A stretch of DNA of 64,000 bases from Chrysoperla carnea (taxonomy: Eukaryota > Arthropoda > Insecta > Neuroptera > Chrysopidae): NCBI RefSeq assembly GCF_905475395.1, contig NC_058338.1:12600935-12664934 (forward strand), given 5' to 3'. The notes under the pieces were generated by a model. It was given only the letters and a program-made list of their open reading frames with translations, was not told the DNA's origin and searched no databases. Made by a program: the position numbers and the translations under genes. Shown in pieces: positions 1-41,618 of this stretch (its first letter is position 1; the number at the start of each line of letters is the position of its first letter).

Positions 1-2480
1 ACCCGAATGTTAATCTTGAAATGATATTCGCAGACGGTTTTGGGTGGGATTTCCCAGCGTATGTTACAGAATTCATTTTTTTTTTTTTTTTAACTTAAAA
101 CAGGCACTTAATCTTAATTTAGTAACAATGAGCACTATATAGTTTTGATTAACGCATGTAACAATAATTTATTACATATTGTTTATTAAGGTATACAATT
201 AGAAAAACGTGACAATTACATTAATTGTTACTTCTTGTTATTGTAAATAAAAATTATTATAAACTAAATTAAAAGTTTTCATATATATTATATTTAAATT
301 ATATGGTAGTAATTTTTGAAAAAATTTTTCTTATCATTTTTTTTTATTATACGTCAAAAATATTTAAAATACCAAAATAAATATTAAAGAAACTTCATCG
401 CGTGTGCTCCAATTAAATAAGATAATAAGGAGTTCGTAGAACAAGAATCTATGAATGCAAGTTTTTTTAAATTTTCAACTTGAATTTATCCACATTTTTT
501 AAATAATTTTCCGTAAAATGGGTGCAAACTTTAAAATGAAAGAGTTCATATTTTCGCTGGACAATTCTGCTCACTAGTAATTTTCGAATAATTCGCCAAT
601 TTCTAGACCCTTATATTTGCTTGGTTGAATATCGTTTTGGTGTGTATTGGTTCAAATGTATACGTTTATTTGCGTTTTTGATCCGAAAACAATTACTTTT
701 ACAAAAAATAGTGACTGATAGGAAAATGTTTTAAATAATCTTTATCAAATAAAATGAATTTTTTTTGGAGTACATTATTTTTCTCCAAAAAGGTAAGAGA
801 TCAATCAATAAACAATGTTATCAAGTGGTCCTAGCGTTTCCGACATATTCCATCTTGCGTTTTTTAAGACTGATAGCTGAAGATTCATGCTCATTTGAAA
901 ACGCAGCACTTTTGAAAAAGTCATACAGAATGAGTAAGTTTTATAGACTCGCCAAAATGAAACCACTAACGTAGTTTTTTCAATTACCTTTGTATTGATC
1001 ATTTAAAAAAAATAGTGCTGGCCCGCGGAATATATAACACCCCCAAGAGTGTCTCGATCTTTGTTCGGTGTATATGTCCGTGCCCAGTTTTTAGATAGTA
1101 GCAATTTTTCCACACAAATTTTAAATGGTACTGTAGTAGGTATATACAAATTTTAAAATTTACAACTGATGGTGGATGTATTCTTTCTACGGAGATAATT
1201 TTAAGACTTAACTACATAATAGGTAATAATTGTACCTAATTATGTAAAAATAAATATGATTCATAATATTTTTTTGATAATATTAGGTCAATTTAGCACT
1301 TATTTAGGTCATAAAATTAACCTTTGATACCCCAATATTACCAAAGATTACCACCGTAAATTTATTTTATACCGACCTTCTCGAATGACACCTTAATCCT
1401 TCCCCTCCAAAATTCAAAATAATTCGTTGAAACTATAGATTTATTGGGTCTTCTTCAACATATGATGATGGCTATACCTAGACAAGATTAAAAAATTAGA
1501 AAAAATCTTAATCTAAGCCCCAAAAACTTAAAAGTGGCCCATAAGTAAGAGTTTTTGGTAATGCTACCAATTTTTGGGAAGTTTTTTGGGTCATATTAAC
1601 TATGCAGCTTTTGTTCATCTTCGGTCAAACTATGACCCTATGGAATTCAAAGATTGTAAGCAACTTTTAAAACATAGGAAGCTATATAATTGCCCAAGGA
1701 AGCTATATAATTGCCCGTTACATATAGAAAACTCAAAATTTAATTTTTTTAAATATCACACATGACTAATTAAAGATCTATCATATTCATTTATAATAAA
1801 ATATAGGTAATAAAGAACTAGTTTAATCAGTCATATATTTTCGGTCATAATATTTTGTGCGCCATTTTTCATTGCTTGGAGGGCTATCAAGTACAATATT
1901 TATAATCTTAGAAAGACCCAGACCGGGATCTTCTAAGCAAACCACGTACTAGTCAATCCAAATTCATCAAATCAAACTCTACTCAATTCATCAAACCTAA
2001 CAAGTTTATTCTTGTTTGAGTAATGATTAAGCAAAACACTCGCTAGGAATTTTCTTTTATCATATTTAATAAATAATTTTATTTAATTAATTTATTCTAT
2101 TTTTTTAGAGTTAATTGCTGATATCTACTGGTGAGAATTTTAATTATCTTATTTGAATTCAATTTCTTATGTTTTTTCAGAGTCAATTACTGGCACTATT
2201 ATCATAATTTTTATTTGTGTAAATGTGAAATTATTACGTCTAGGTAAACATAATACAGTAGAATCTCGCTAACCTAAACCTCGATAAAGTAAAAAAATGT
2301 ATATATTACTTCAAATAGTAATAAATTACTTCAGGTATAAATTAATTGTAGGTAAAACGAAGTTCACGGGGCCGCCTGTTAATAAATAATAATACAGCTT
2401 TAATCAACTTCTTTTTGTTTGAATAACGGAACTGTTTTGTTAATGGTTGTTTGTAACGGATGTAAAATAGCTGATTAGGC
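1..2480. other. AT-rich intergenic DNA, no gene seen
   Basis: No convincing coding region was found. Open frames here are short, lack splice context and match nothing I recognise. Two local features stand out. A 19-bp stretch is repeated directly at about 1678-1716. Positions about 860-1010 resemble the right arm of a hairpin element at 59.75-60.0 kb, entered separately. The rest is simple AT-rich sequence with poly-T runs near 76-91. Confidence 0.6.
860..1010. repeat. Diverged copy of the 59.75-60.0 kb repeat
   Basis: Blocks such as CTCATTTGAAAACGCAG and TAGACTCGCCAAAATGAA, and the final TATTGATCATTTAA, match the segment 59910-60020 inside a gene D intron in the same order and spacing, with substitutions. 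This points to a dispersed element present at both ends of the window. An open frame over this stretch (765-974) is a by-product of the repeat, not a gene. Confidence 0.5.
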
Positions 2481-2483
2481 AAT

Positions 2484-2702
2484 CCATGTGACTTCTGGCT
2501 GTCCAGCAAGCTCAAAAGACCGCTCCGAGGATACCGTTTTGATACGATAGAGGAGATTCAAGCCGCAGCGAAGACGGAACTGAATTCAATCCCGGAAAGT
2601 GACTACAACCAGTGTCTTGAAGATTGGAAAATCCGTTGGCATAAGTGCATTGCATCAGGAGGGGATTACTTTGAAGGGGATGAAATTGATTTGGAAGAAT
2701 AA
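2484..2702 (+). pseudogene. C-terminal remnant of a mariner transposase
   Basis: One frame reads 72 residues to a TAA stop and has the typical end of mariner-family transposases: PCDFWLSSKLKRPLRGYRF near the start and WHKCIASGGDYFEGDEI at the end. These proteins cut and paste TA-flanked transposons through a DDE/D domain; here only the tail after the catalytic core is present. Upstream sequence does not continue the transposase and has no start codon, so the copy is truncated at its 5' side. Its GC content is clearly above its surroundings, which fits a fairly recent insertion. A short 3' trailer follows to about 2752. I see no matching left terminal repeat. Confidence in the family is high; the element boundaries are uncertain. 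Confidence 0.85.
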
Positions 2703-2749
2703 ATAAAGAATTTTCAAAATAAATACAATGTCACCTTATTTTTTGGACA

Positions 2750-3355
2750 CTAGTACATTATTCAAATAATATCATTGATCATTTTTATATAATACATATA
2801 TGACAAATTTCTATTTTGAATGTTATAATAATTAAATAAAATAAGCACAAATTTATTATATTTAAATGCGGATTATATTTTATTAAATTTATGATTTTGT
2901 TGATAATAAAGATTGCAGAAACTTTAAAAAATTACAAATTTTTGATTTCATTTACATTTTTTGCTATACTTAATGTTGCATCGATGATTAGTAACATGCT
3001 TTATTTAAAATTCTGAATATTTAGACAGTAATTAACTCAGTAAATAAGGATCGCCGAAAAACTAACTACTTGATTATAAACTCTCGATTTGTCTCTTCCT
3101 TATATTTTTAAATTATCATCAATCCAACAAAGTATAATTAATATAAAATGTCAATGAAATCAAATAATTTAGAATTTTTTTTTCAGAGTACCAGCAATCT
3201 TTATTATCAACAAAATCATAAATTTAATAAAATATAATCCGTATTTAAATAAAATTAATTTTGTGTTTATTTTAATTATTTTAATAACATTCAAAATAGA
3301 AATTTTGTCATATATATAAAAATGGCCACTGATATCATTTGAATAATTTTATAGG
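2750..3355. mobile_element. Foldback (MITE-like) element with ~170-bp inverted arms
   Basis: The arm at about 2750-2915 is repeated in reverse complement at about 3195-3355. The inner ends share a long nearly identical block containing TTGTTGATAATAAAGATTG, and the outer ends share TATTCAAATRATATCA. The centre (about 2916-3194) is unique AT-rich DNA without coding potential. The structure is that of a non-autonomous foldback DNA transposon. The left arm begins right after the mariner remnant, so part of it may be the mariner end copied or rearranged. No clean target duplication was identified. Confidence 0.75.
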
Positions 3356-3479
3356 ATTTAATTTAGATAAATGGTAGTCATAAAAAAAATATTACACAAA
3401 TTTTACGTGAATTTATATAATCTCAACATGAAATTGACAATATTATTTTTGCAGTAGTGTAAACATAATTTTATTTGAC

Positions 3480-4240
3480 TTTCTACTCGGAAATAAATTC
3501 AAAAAACCTAAGCCATCTGATCGAAAAGCGAGATACTCTTAATTCATAACAGGCACTATCTCGCAAGGGTTGTAAAACCCCGGCAAAGTGGCCCACAAAA
3601 CAAAAAATCAGTAGTGCACAACCAATTGACCCCATAGCAGAGTCAACTAAGCCAGAAATTCTAGTAATAAATTGGTCCATCATCTTAAAATTACAAAGAG
3701 TGCAGCATAGTCTATCGATCGACTCATGTCCATTCCGGGTGAAAATCTCTCTGATCAACAAATCGTGAAAAGGCAAAGCTAAATTCTGCTAAGCGACAAC
3801 GTTGGCAAGAAGAAGCAACCGCTCCTTTCCAACAAGTCCAAAATTGGACCTTTGTCCTGCCAAGGGGGTCAGCTATTGAATCGGCCATTCAGTGATTAAA
3901 GAACTCCTCATTTGGGCGATAATATACCGCTCTATTGAGGGTATATGAAAAGGTCCTAGATCAAAGATCTGCAGAGCTTGATAAAACGGTCATAGGCGAG
4001 GGGGGAGGTTTGGGAGTACAGTAGGCTAAACTGGATACTCTTCGCAAGAATTTCGTAATTAAATAATTTCAAACAATCTTAAAATGCTCTATTATAAATG
4101 CAGAATTCGTATCATTCTTAATTACAAAGATTGGTTCATTTCAATTTAAATAAAATTTTTTCAAAGTAAATAAAGAAACAAACCAAACCCCCCTCCCCCT
4201 GGACGAAATCCTGGATCCGAGCCTGATTTGAAGTTGTTCG
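3480..4240. other. GC-richer unassigned patch, possible retroelement relic
   Basis: Base composition changes from the AT-rich surroundings to a more balanced one between about 3500 and 4020, as expected for decayed coding DNA of a mobile element. The minus strand has a 97-codon open frame (3483-3776), and the plus strand has a short frame near 3755-3897 that reads like a basic, Trp-containing stretch. Neither matches a family I can name. A purine/pyrimidine-skewed run and a GGATCC-containing motif near 4180-4230 may be the end of another repeat. I assign no function. Confidence 0.3.
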
Positions 4241-4639
4241 TAACGTTCAGGACCAGCGTCTTCTTTAATATATCTAACGTCTTGGTAAATAAACACTGTT
4301 TAAAACTGTGTTAGTACTTCAAGTTTGTAATAAGGTAGTTTTATCTGAGAGGTAATATTAATGTAAATATTTCATTTATTAAAATTTATGATAGACCTTG
4401 TATTTAAGTACACCTGAATAATTATGTTCATGTTCATGTGATAAGAAATATAAAAATTTTCAAATAAATTATAATCATTTCTTAAATAAATAAAAAAAAT
4501 TCAAAATTATTTATTTCAAATAATGGACATTACATTACCTACCTATAATTTCAAAAGAGTCATTTCGGGACTTGGCTCCCTCGACGCTTTCAATACAAAT
4601 GAATTCAGAAAAATTTATAATCTGGGAATTTTCAAAATG

Positions 4640-5860
4640 ATAAGCTTTTTACAGATATTACTTATTATGAAAAAACAAATCGGATAATATTTTGCCTGTG
4701 TTATCAAAAAAATCGAATTTTTGAACTTTATGACGTCATCAGAATTCAAAAAATTTAATTTTGTTCTATCACATTCAAATTTTATCCAATTTTGATAAAC
4801 CAAGTATGTAATCCTACTAAATTTGGGTCATATTTTTCAAATTTGTGATCAAAATTAACCTAGCTCTAATAATTTTCAAGAATGTGGAGTCCTGGTCCCG
4901 AAATCAAGCACATAAATGGTAGCTGGGGAAAAATTGACATCACAGCTGAAAAGAATGACCCAAAATTAGTGGGTTTCAAAAAAAATTCCAATTAGATCGG
5001 ATCAAATTTGCCTGTGTTATCAACACAATCGAATTTTTGAACTTTATGACGTCATCAGAATCCAAAAAATTTAATTTTGCTCTATCTCATTCAAATTTTA
5101 TCCAATTTTGATAAACCAAGTATGTAATCCTACTAAATTTGGGTCATATTTTTCAAATTTGTGATCAAAATTAACCTAGCTCTAATAATTTTCAAGAATG
5201 TGGAGTCCTGGTCCCGAAATCAAGCACATGAATGGTAGCTAGGGAAAAATTGACATCACAGCTGAAAAGAATGACCCAAAATTAGTGGGTTTCAAAAAAA
5301 ATTCCAATTAGATCGGATCAAATTTGCCTGTGTTATCAACACAATCGAATTTTTGAACTTTATGACGTCATCAGAATCCAAAAAATTTAATTTTGCTCTA
5401 TCACATTCAAATTTTATCCAATTTTGATAAACCAAGTATGTAATCCTACTAAATTTGGGTCATATTTTTCAAATTTGTCATTAAAATTAACCTAGCTCTA
5501 ATAGGTTTCAAGAATGTGGAATCCTGGTCCCGGGATCAAGCATATAAGTGATAGCTAGAGAAAAATTAACATCACAGCTGAAAAGAATGGCCCAAAATTA
5601 GTGAGTTTCAAAAAAAATTCCAATATGTTCGGATGAAATTTGCCTGGGTTATCAAAAAAATCAAATTTTTGAACTTTATGACGTCATCAAAATCCAAAAA
5701 ATTTAATTTTCCTATATCACATTCAAATTTTATCCAATTTTGATAAATCAAGTATGTAATCTTACTAAATTTGGGTCATACTTTTCATATTTTTGATCGA
5801 AATTAACCTAGCTCTAATAGGTTCCCAAATGTAGAATCCTGGTCCCGGGGAATCATAATC
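4640..5860. repeat. Tandem array, four units of ~316 bp, each with a TGACGTCA palindrome
   Basis: The same unit recurs four times with an exact period. The 8-bp palindrome TGACGTCA falls at 4731, 5047, 5363 and 5679, each 316 bp apart. Other landmarks shared by the units are CCTGTGTTATCA, ATTTTATCCAATTTTGATAA, CAAGTATGTAATCCTACTAA and GAATCCTGGTCCCG. The two middle units are nearly identical; the outer two are more diverged, as expected where arrays are homogenised from the centre. No coding potential. TGACGTCA is the consensus CRE/ATF binding site, but binding here is untested. Confidence 0.92.
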
Positions 5861-5869
5861 TGTAACAAG

Positions 5870-7423
5870 AAATGGTAGTTTCCATTTATCATTTAGAATT
5901 TTTTTAATATTTCACTTTTTTTTTGGATTTTCAAAACAAAGTGTACTAATTTAACTCGATATCATCGACTGTTCTCAAACTTTTTAATAACCCTGTAGAA
6001 GCATTACATACTGCCTACATTTCGTTAATGCATTACATTAATCATAGCCCTGAGATATAAACCAAATTATATTATAACTATGCAATATAATCGAAATAAA
6101 TATAAACATATATTTCCTATATTGTATATTCATCTGAATATTTTAAAGTAAACAGTAAACTCCGCCTGTTTTGTGAGAATACTTCTTATTTTATACAGGC
6201 ATTTGTTAATGAATACACCCCTTATATACAAGTTGGGCCATTTTAATACCTACATCTAAATATCTAGTTTTGTAGTTAACCAATCAAAAAATAACTTAAA
6301 GAAAAGTTGCAGAATTTGCAGATGGGAGGACATCATGTTCTGACAACAGATTAGACCCGAGTTTCTTTAATAGTCAATTGAGATCCTAAACAGGAAGAGA
6401 TAGAATGACACTTCAAACTAAAAAAGTTAATACTATACTAAGGAAAAACTAACAATTTTTGTTTAAATTTTTTCGAAAAACTTTAGCTTTTGGAAGAAAT
6501 GCGACTTAAAAATATGTCATTATTGCATTTCTTCGAAAGAAAACACAAGAAAACGAGTGAAAAAAAAACGAGATATTTAGGAATATGGCCCAGCCTGTAG
6601 ATTGAATTAAGACAGAGTTAAGATTTCGCATAAAATAACTCCCAGCTACGAGAAAAACGGTACGCAAAATGATACTCTCCCTTAATTACGGTAGACTCTT
6701 GTAATAAGGTTCACTATCACTAGATTTAAGAAAAAAATTACGGGAATAATAAAAATAATGATTTAAAAAAAATTAATTAATATAATTTAAAAAAGCTTTC
6801 AAACAATTTATTTATTTAAGTATTCCAATCAATATTTTAACATATTTAAATATAATAAACTTACCAGTAAACTTAAAAAACCTTAACAATTTACTACTAT
6901 CACCTAACGTTCACTAACAAGATATTTGTAATAAAACCACAAATTGATCGGCGATTTTTTCGATCGGTACGGGAATTTAATTGATTAAATATGTTCAAAA
7001 GTCGATTTTTATTGTTCATATTTTAGTTTAAGAGACTGTGTTACTATTTACAATTAAAAATTTATCTAGTATTTCTTATTTTTTGATTAAAATTAAAAAA
7101 CTCCTGACGGTACGTACCATCAGTCAATATTTGAATTAAAATAACACTCATGTTCTGAGAATGAAAAACGCCCGTTGCAAGAATAGTTTATCATTTCAAA
7201 CATTGTGTTTTTTTCTTTTTTTCACTGGTCTTGGACTTCCGATTGCCTTGACGAAATTTAACACGTTATTGGATATTCTAAAATAAGCACCGGAGGAGCT
7301 TAAAAGGAACAAGAATAGCCAAATATTGTGCAAAAAAAAGTACCGCGTATTGATTTGTCGGATAAGTATTTGTCTAAGACGTACTCAGTATCATAAATTT
7401 AAGAAATTACAGCGATTTTATAC
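5870..7423. other. Intergenic DNA, nothing recognised
   Basis: AT-rich sequence with no supported gene or named repeat. A short imperfect stem (AGAAATGC pairing with GCATTTCT, about 6495-6530) is the only local structure noted. The 3' end of gene A begins at its right edge. Confidence 0.5.
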
Positions 7424-7429
7424 TTTATT
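7424..7429 (-). promoter_or_regulatory. AATAAA polyadenylation signal of gene A
   Basis: The minus strand reads AATAAA about 72 nt downstream of the gene A stop codon (7501-7503). Position and sequence fit the canonical animal poly(A) signal. No transcript evidence is available. Confidence 0.6.
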
Positions 7430-7500
7430 TCCAATATCCTAACGACAATAAAATGAAAACACAATAAATAAAAAAACAATTTTTATCTGAACTAAAAAAA

Positions 7501-38286
<30,786 letters not shown>

Positions 38287-38847
38287 GCTTATAACTTTTT
38301 AGGCACGCGTTTCACAAAACAAAATTACACTTAAAATTAAAACTTAAATTATTGATTGAAAGTTTAAACTTGACCATAAAAAGTTATAGTTTTATTTTAT
38401 TGTAAATCTTATAATTTTATTATAACTTAATTAAATTAAAACTTAATTAATTTGTTTAATTGATAGTTTACACTTGATCATAAAAATGTTATAGTTTGTT
38501 TTTGTAAATTTTTATTATATAACTTAACTAGTTTTTATTTTATTATTATTTATTCTATCACAACACAAACTAAGACGATCAAGTGAATGATAAGACAAGG
38601 GTTCTTTCTTTCTATACCTACTAATATTTATTAAAACAGTATGAGTCCTATCATTTTACTGTTTGTATTTGTATTCATAATATTTGTACCCTTTCTTATA
38701 ATTTAATTAATTAAATAATATTAATCAACTATTAATATATGCTTTGTATATTATTTCTTGTCACAAGTTATGCAATATAATCGATAAAAAAAATAATTCT
38801 TCAGACGATTCTTCTTAATATTTCAGTCAATAAGAATGATTGTGAAC

Positions 38848-39414
38848 CATGGGCGTCGGGAGGAAGGAGCAAGGAGATGCAGTTGCACCCCTTGCCGAGA
38901 ACGAAAATACACATAAAAAGATTAGGGAATTTTGTTTTAGCCACCATTTGCATAGAAATTTAAAGCATCTGGATTGCTGTCCAAATTTATTTGTAAGAGA
39001 CTTTTTTTTATTTAAATTTTCCAAATAAATTTATAATCTTTTCGAGGCATAATAAATAATTTTCGTAATTTTCAGACCTGGCAACATGCATTTATATCAT
39101 TATTATATCTGTTTTTCTCAACTCTTTTCAAACTTTTTTCCTACAGTATCTTTAAATGCTTAGATTAGTGGGAAAAAAGTCTAAGAGGTCTCTTTTGTAG
39201 ATAGTTTAAAATCATACAAAAATATGTGTTAAGAGGGCAAGATATTAATTTGTTTAAATGGGACTGAGGTACAAATTTTGAATAAAAAATTTTCAAGAGA
39301 TGAATAACAACCAATTTTTGGGTATCGGAAGTTAAAAAAAGTCGATTATTTCGACCCACTCTAATGTAGATTCAGATGCACCACCCTGAATGTAATCCTG
39401 ACGGCGCCCATGTT
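38848..39414. mobile_element. Possible DNA transposon remnant with short inverted ends
   Basis: CATGGGCGTCGGGAGG at the left is matched by CATGGGCGCCGTCAGGA read in reverse from 39414: an inverted pair with one mismatch in the first 11 bases. The body contains small open frames only (38827-39024 and 39165-39359 on minus). No target duplication was found, so the call is tentative. Confidence 0.4.
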
Positions 39415-39597
39415 GAGTACCAAGAACTATGCCAGTAGACTAGTTAACTAACTTACTGTTATCTGAATTCAAGGTTAATCTTCATAACGCCTGTTTGCCA
39501 TCCCAAAAACGCATGTCTTCGAAATATGTGGTTACGTAATAAACGAATATAATCTTGCAATTATCATGATTTTTCAAGTTGAACATAAAAAAAAAAA

Positions 39598-39893
39598 GCT
39601 ATTCCTAGACGGTATAGATGTAAAATTTTCTGTTATAAAGTATAAAATTGGTAAAGTTATTTCCAACCGAATGCAAAAATCCGCATCTTTTAAAGGAGTA
39701 AAATTGATAGTTTTGAGAGATTCTTTATTTTATTAGAATTAGATAGATATTCCTAGCCAGTATAGATGTAAAATTTCTAGTTATGAAGTATATTTGGTAA
39801 AGTTATTTCCAGCCGAATGCAAAAATCCGGATCTCTTAAAGAAGTAAAAATTGATAATTTTGAGGGATTCTTTATTTTCTTAGAATTACACAT
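39598..39893. repeat. Direct tandem duplication, two units of ~150 bp
   Basis: The two units share TATTCCTAGMCRGTATAGATG, GGTAAAGTTATTTCCARCC and GAATGCAAAAATCC, with about one base in ten different. Non-coding. Confidence 0.8.
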
Positions 39894-40895
39894 CAAATAC
39901 AGTATATAATAGTTGTTATTCGAATACAAATCAAACATAGGCAGCATATTTACATTTATGTAGATTCTATTGCATAGCTATGACAATATTTGATTTAAAT
40001 CTGAAAGCGACGATTATTGTCTTGCATCCGAGGAATATAGGCAATAGGTATGTTTTATTTCTATATCTTAGAAATATAAAATAGCTTAGAAAAATTGCAT
40101 AATATGAAAATATTATATATTTTATCACAACAAAAAACCCAAATTAAGACAAATGAATTAAAAAGAATTTCAAAGAATTGATTAGAAAGTTTTGATACGT
40201 TCGGTCTGCTAGGTTTGTTTTTATTTTAATAATAGGTACTGATCATATTTTAATTATTGTAAACAAGTTTACCAATGTAAACAAGTGTTAATTGTATTAT
40301 TGTACTTTAATAAATGTGTATTTCGTATATTTAAAAACAAAAAGTTATATTTTTTAACCGATTTCAAAATAGGAAGAGGTTCTTTTATCGACTTTTATTT
40401 TTTTTTCTGTGTGTTTGTTGTACGCGATTACTCCGCGAATGAGTGGTCAGAGGTCAGAGGTGATTCCAAATAAATTTTATCGAAATTAAATAAAGTAATT
40501 TTTGAAAAAACATTAAAATTAAAAGGTAGACGTAAAATTTTTTACGAAAAATAGGTCTGACTCCAAAAAAAATGTACATACAAGTTAAAAATACTTTTAA
40601 AGAACCAACTTCTAGTAATCAAGCTTTGGAATCAGATGACGCCCATTAATCGATTTTTGGCTAAGGATATGGTTATCGTTGACCTCAAAGCGTGATAATT
40701 CTCTCTATAATACAGACGTTATACAGAGAAATCATATCACCTTCTTTACGAACTAAAGTCTAAGTTAAAACTTCCACTGGTACCACAGATAACCCACTTT
40801 CCCCTAAATATATTTTCTATGTTTTTTAAAACCAGTTAGGTACCTATTTCAAGTTCAGAATTAGTTTTTAAATATATTTGTATTTATAATATATA

Positions 40896-41103
40896 CAGCG
40901 TGTCTACTTAAGCTGGCTCCATTGGAAAACTTTTTTCATTCCTATTGCAATTTTTCAATAACACTCTGTACATTCAATGTCTAAAGTAAATAGCTGAATT
41001 TTAATATTTTCGAAAGCTGAAATGTTTAAAAAGAATAACTTCTTTTCGTAAACCTTAAAATAAAAAAGTTTTCCATATAGAACCAACTTAAATAAACACG
41101 CTG
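40896..41103. mobile_element. 208-bp MITE in the gene B promoter, absent from gene C
   Basis: The ends CAGCGTGTCTACTTAAGCTG and CAGCGTGTTTATTTAAGTTG (the latter read from 41103) are inverted copies extending to about 37 bp, flanked by TA on both sides. Aligning the B upstream region with that of C (49.97-50.05 kb) shows the homologous flanks directly adjacent in C, so this is an insertion in B. It lies about 0.5 kb upstream of the B start codon. Confidence 0.85.
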
Positions 41104-41424
41104 TACAAATATGTAATAATAGTACAGTCGCAGTTAAAATTGAGAGGGGGTGATGTCGTAGAGGAATAGGCATAGAAAACTTTTTATAATTTTAATTGTT
41201 TAAAATTATCAATTTAATTTATAATTAACGAACGGAATAAATAAATAAATAATATATCTTTTAAGATATATGATTAAAAATTGTTTGAATTAATCATACA
41301 CAGTAAAGAGAGCCTCATTAATCCAGAGTCAATTAAAATCAGGGTATGTCTGATTACTAGATTTGATCGGGTTGATTGCATTCCCATAGGTATAGAAAAG
41401 TGTACGGATTACTGAACGATTCGA

Positions 41425-41618
41425 ATTACCTGGCGAATTAGTTTGGTAAGGACGATGTATCGTTGTTATATTACGGCTGTACTATATATTTCATCTGATA
41501 CTATTTACCTATTTGGAATAAATTATAATGAATTACTATATTTTTTTAAACAAAGCAACAATTATCCGTCTCAAATAGTATCTAAGTATTTTTGTGAATT
41601 TGTTGTAAGGACTTAAAA
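41425..41618 (+). promoter_or_regulatory. Conserved proximal promoter/5' UTR of gene B
   Basis: This block is closely similar to 50650-50831 upstream of gene C, sharing ATCGTTGTTATAYTACGGCT, ATTTCATCTGATACT and AATTACTATATTTT. It presumably holds the core promoter and 5' UTR. The start codon context is AAAAATG, acceptable for an insect. No specific factor site is claimed. Confidence 0.55.

Larger units (their letters stand above)
38287..41618. promoter_or_regulatory. Divergent 5' region between genes A and B
   Basis: The start codons of A (minus) and B (plus) are 3.3 kb apart and point away from each other, so both promoters should lie here. I see no clear TATA box or initiator for A. Repeats within it: a ~570-bp element at 38848-39414, a tandem pair at 39598-39893, a dispersed-repeat-like stretch at about 40340-40640 and a MITE at 40896-41103. 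The block adjoining gene B is conserved upstream of gene C. Confidence 0.5.

Noticed and set aside
3483-3776. 97-codon minus-strand open frame
   Set aside because: No domain recognised. It lies in a GC-richer patch that looks like decayed mobile DNA, with no neighbouring exons.
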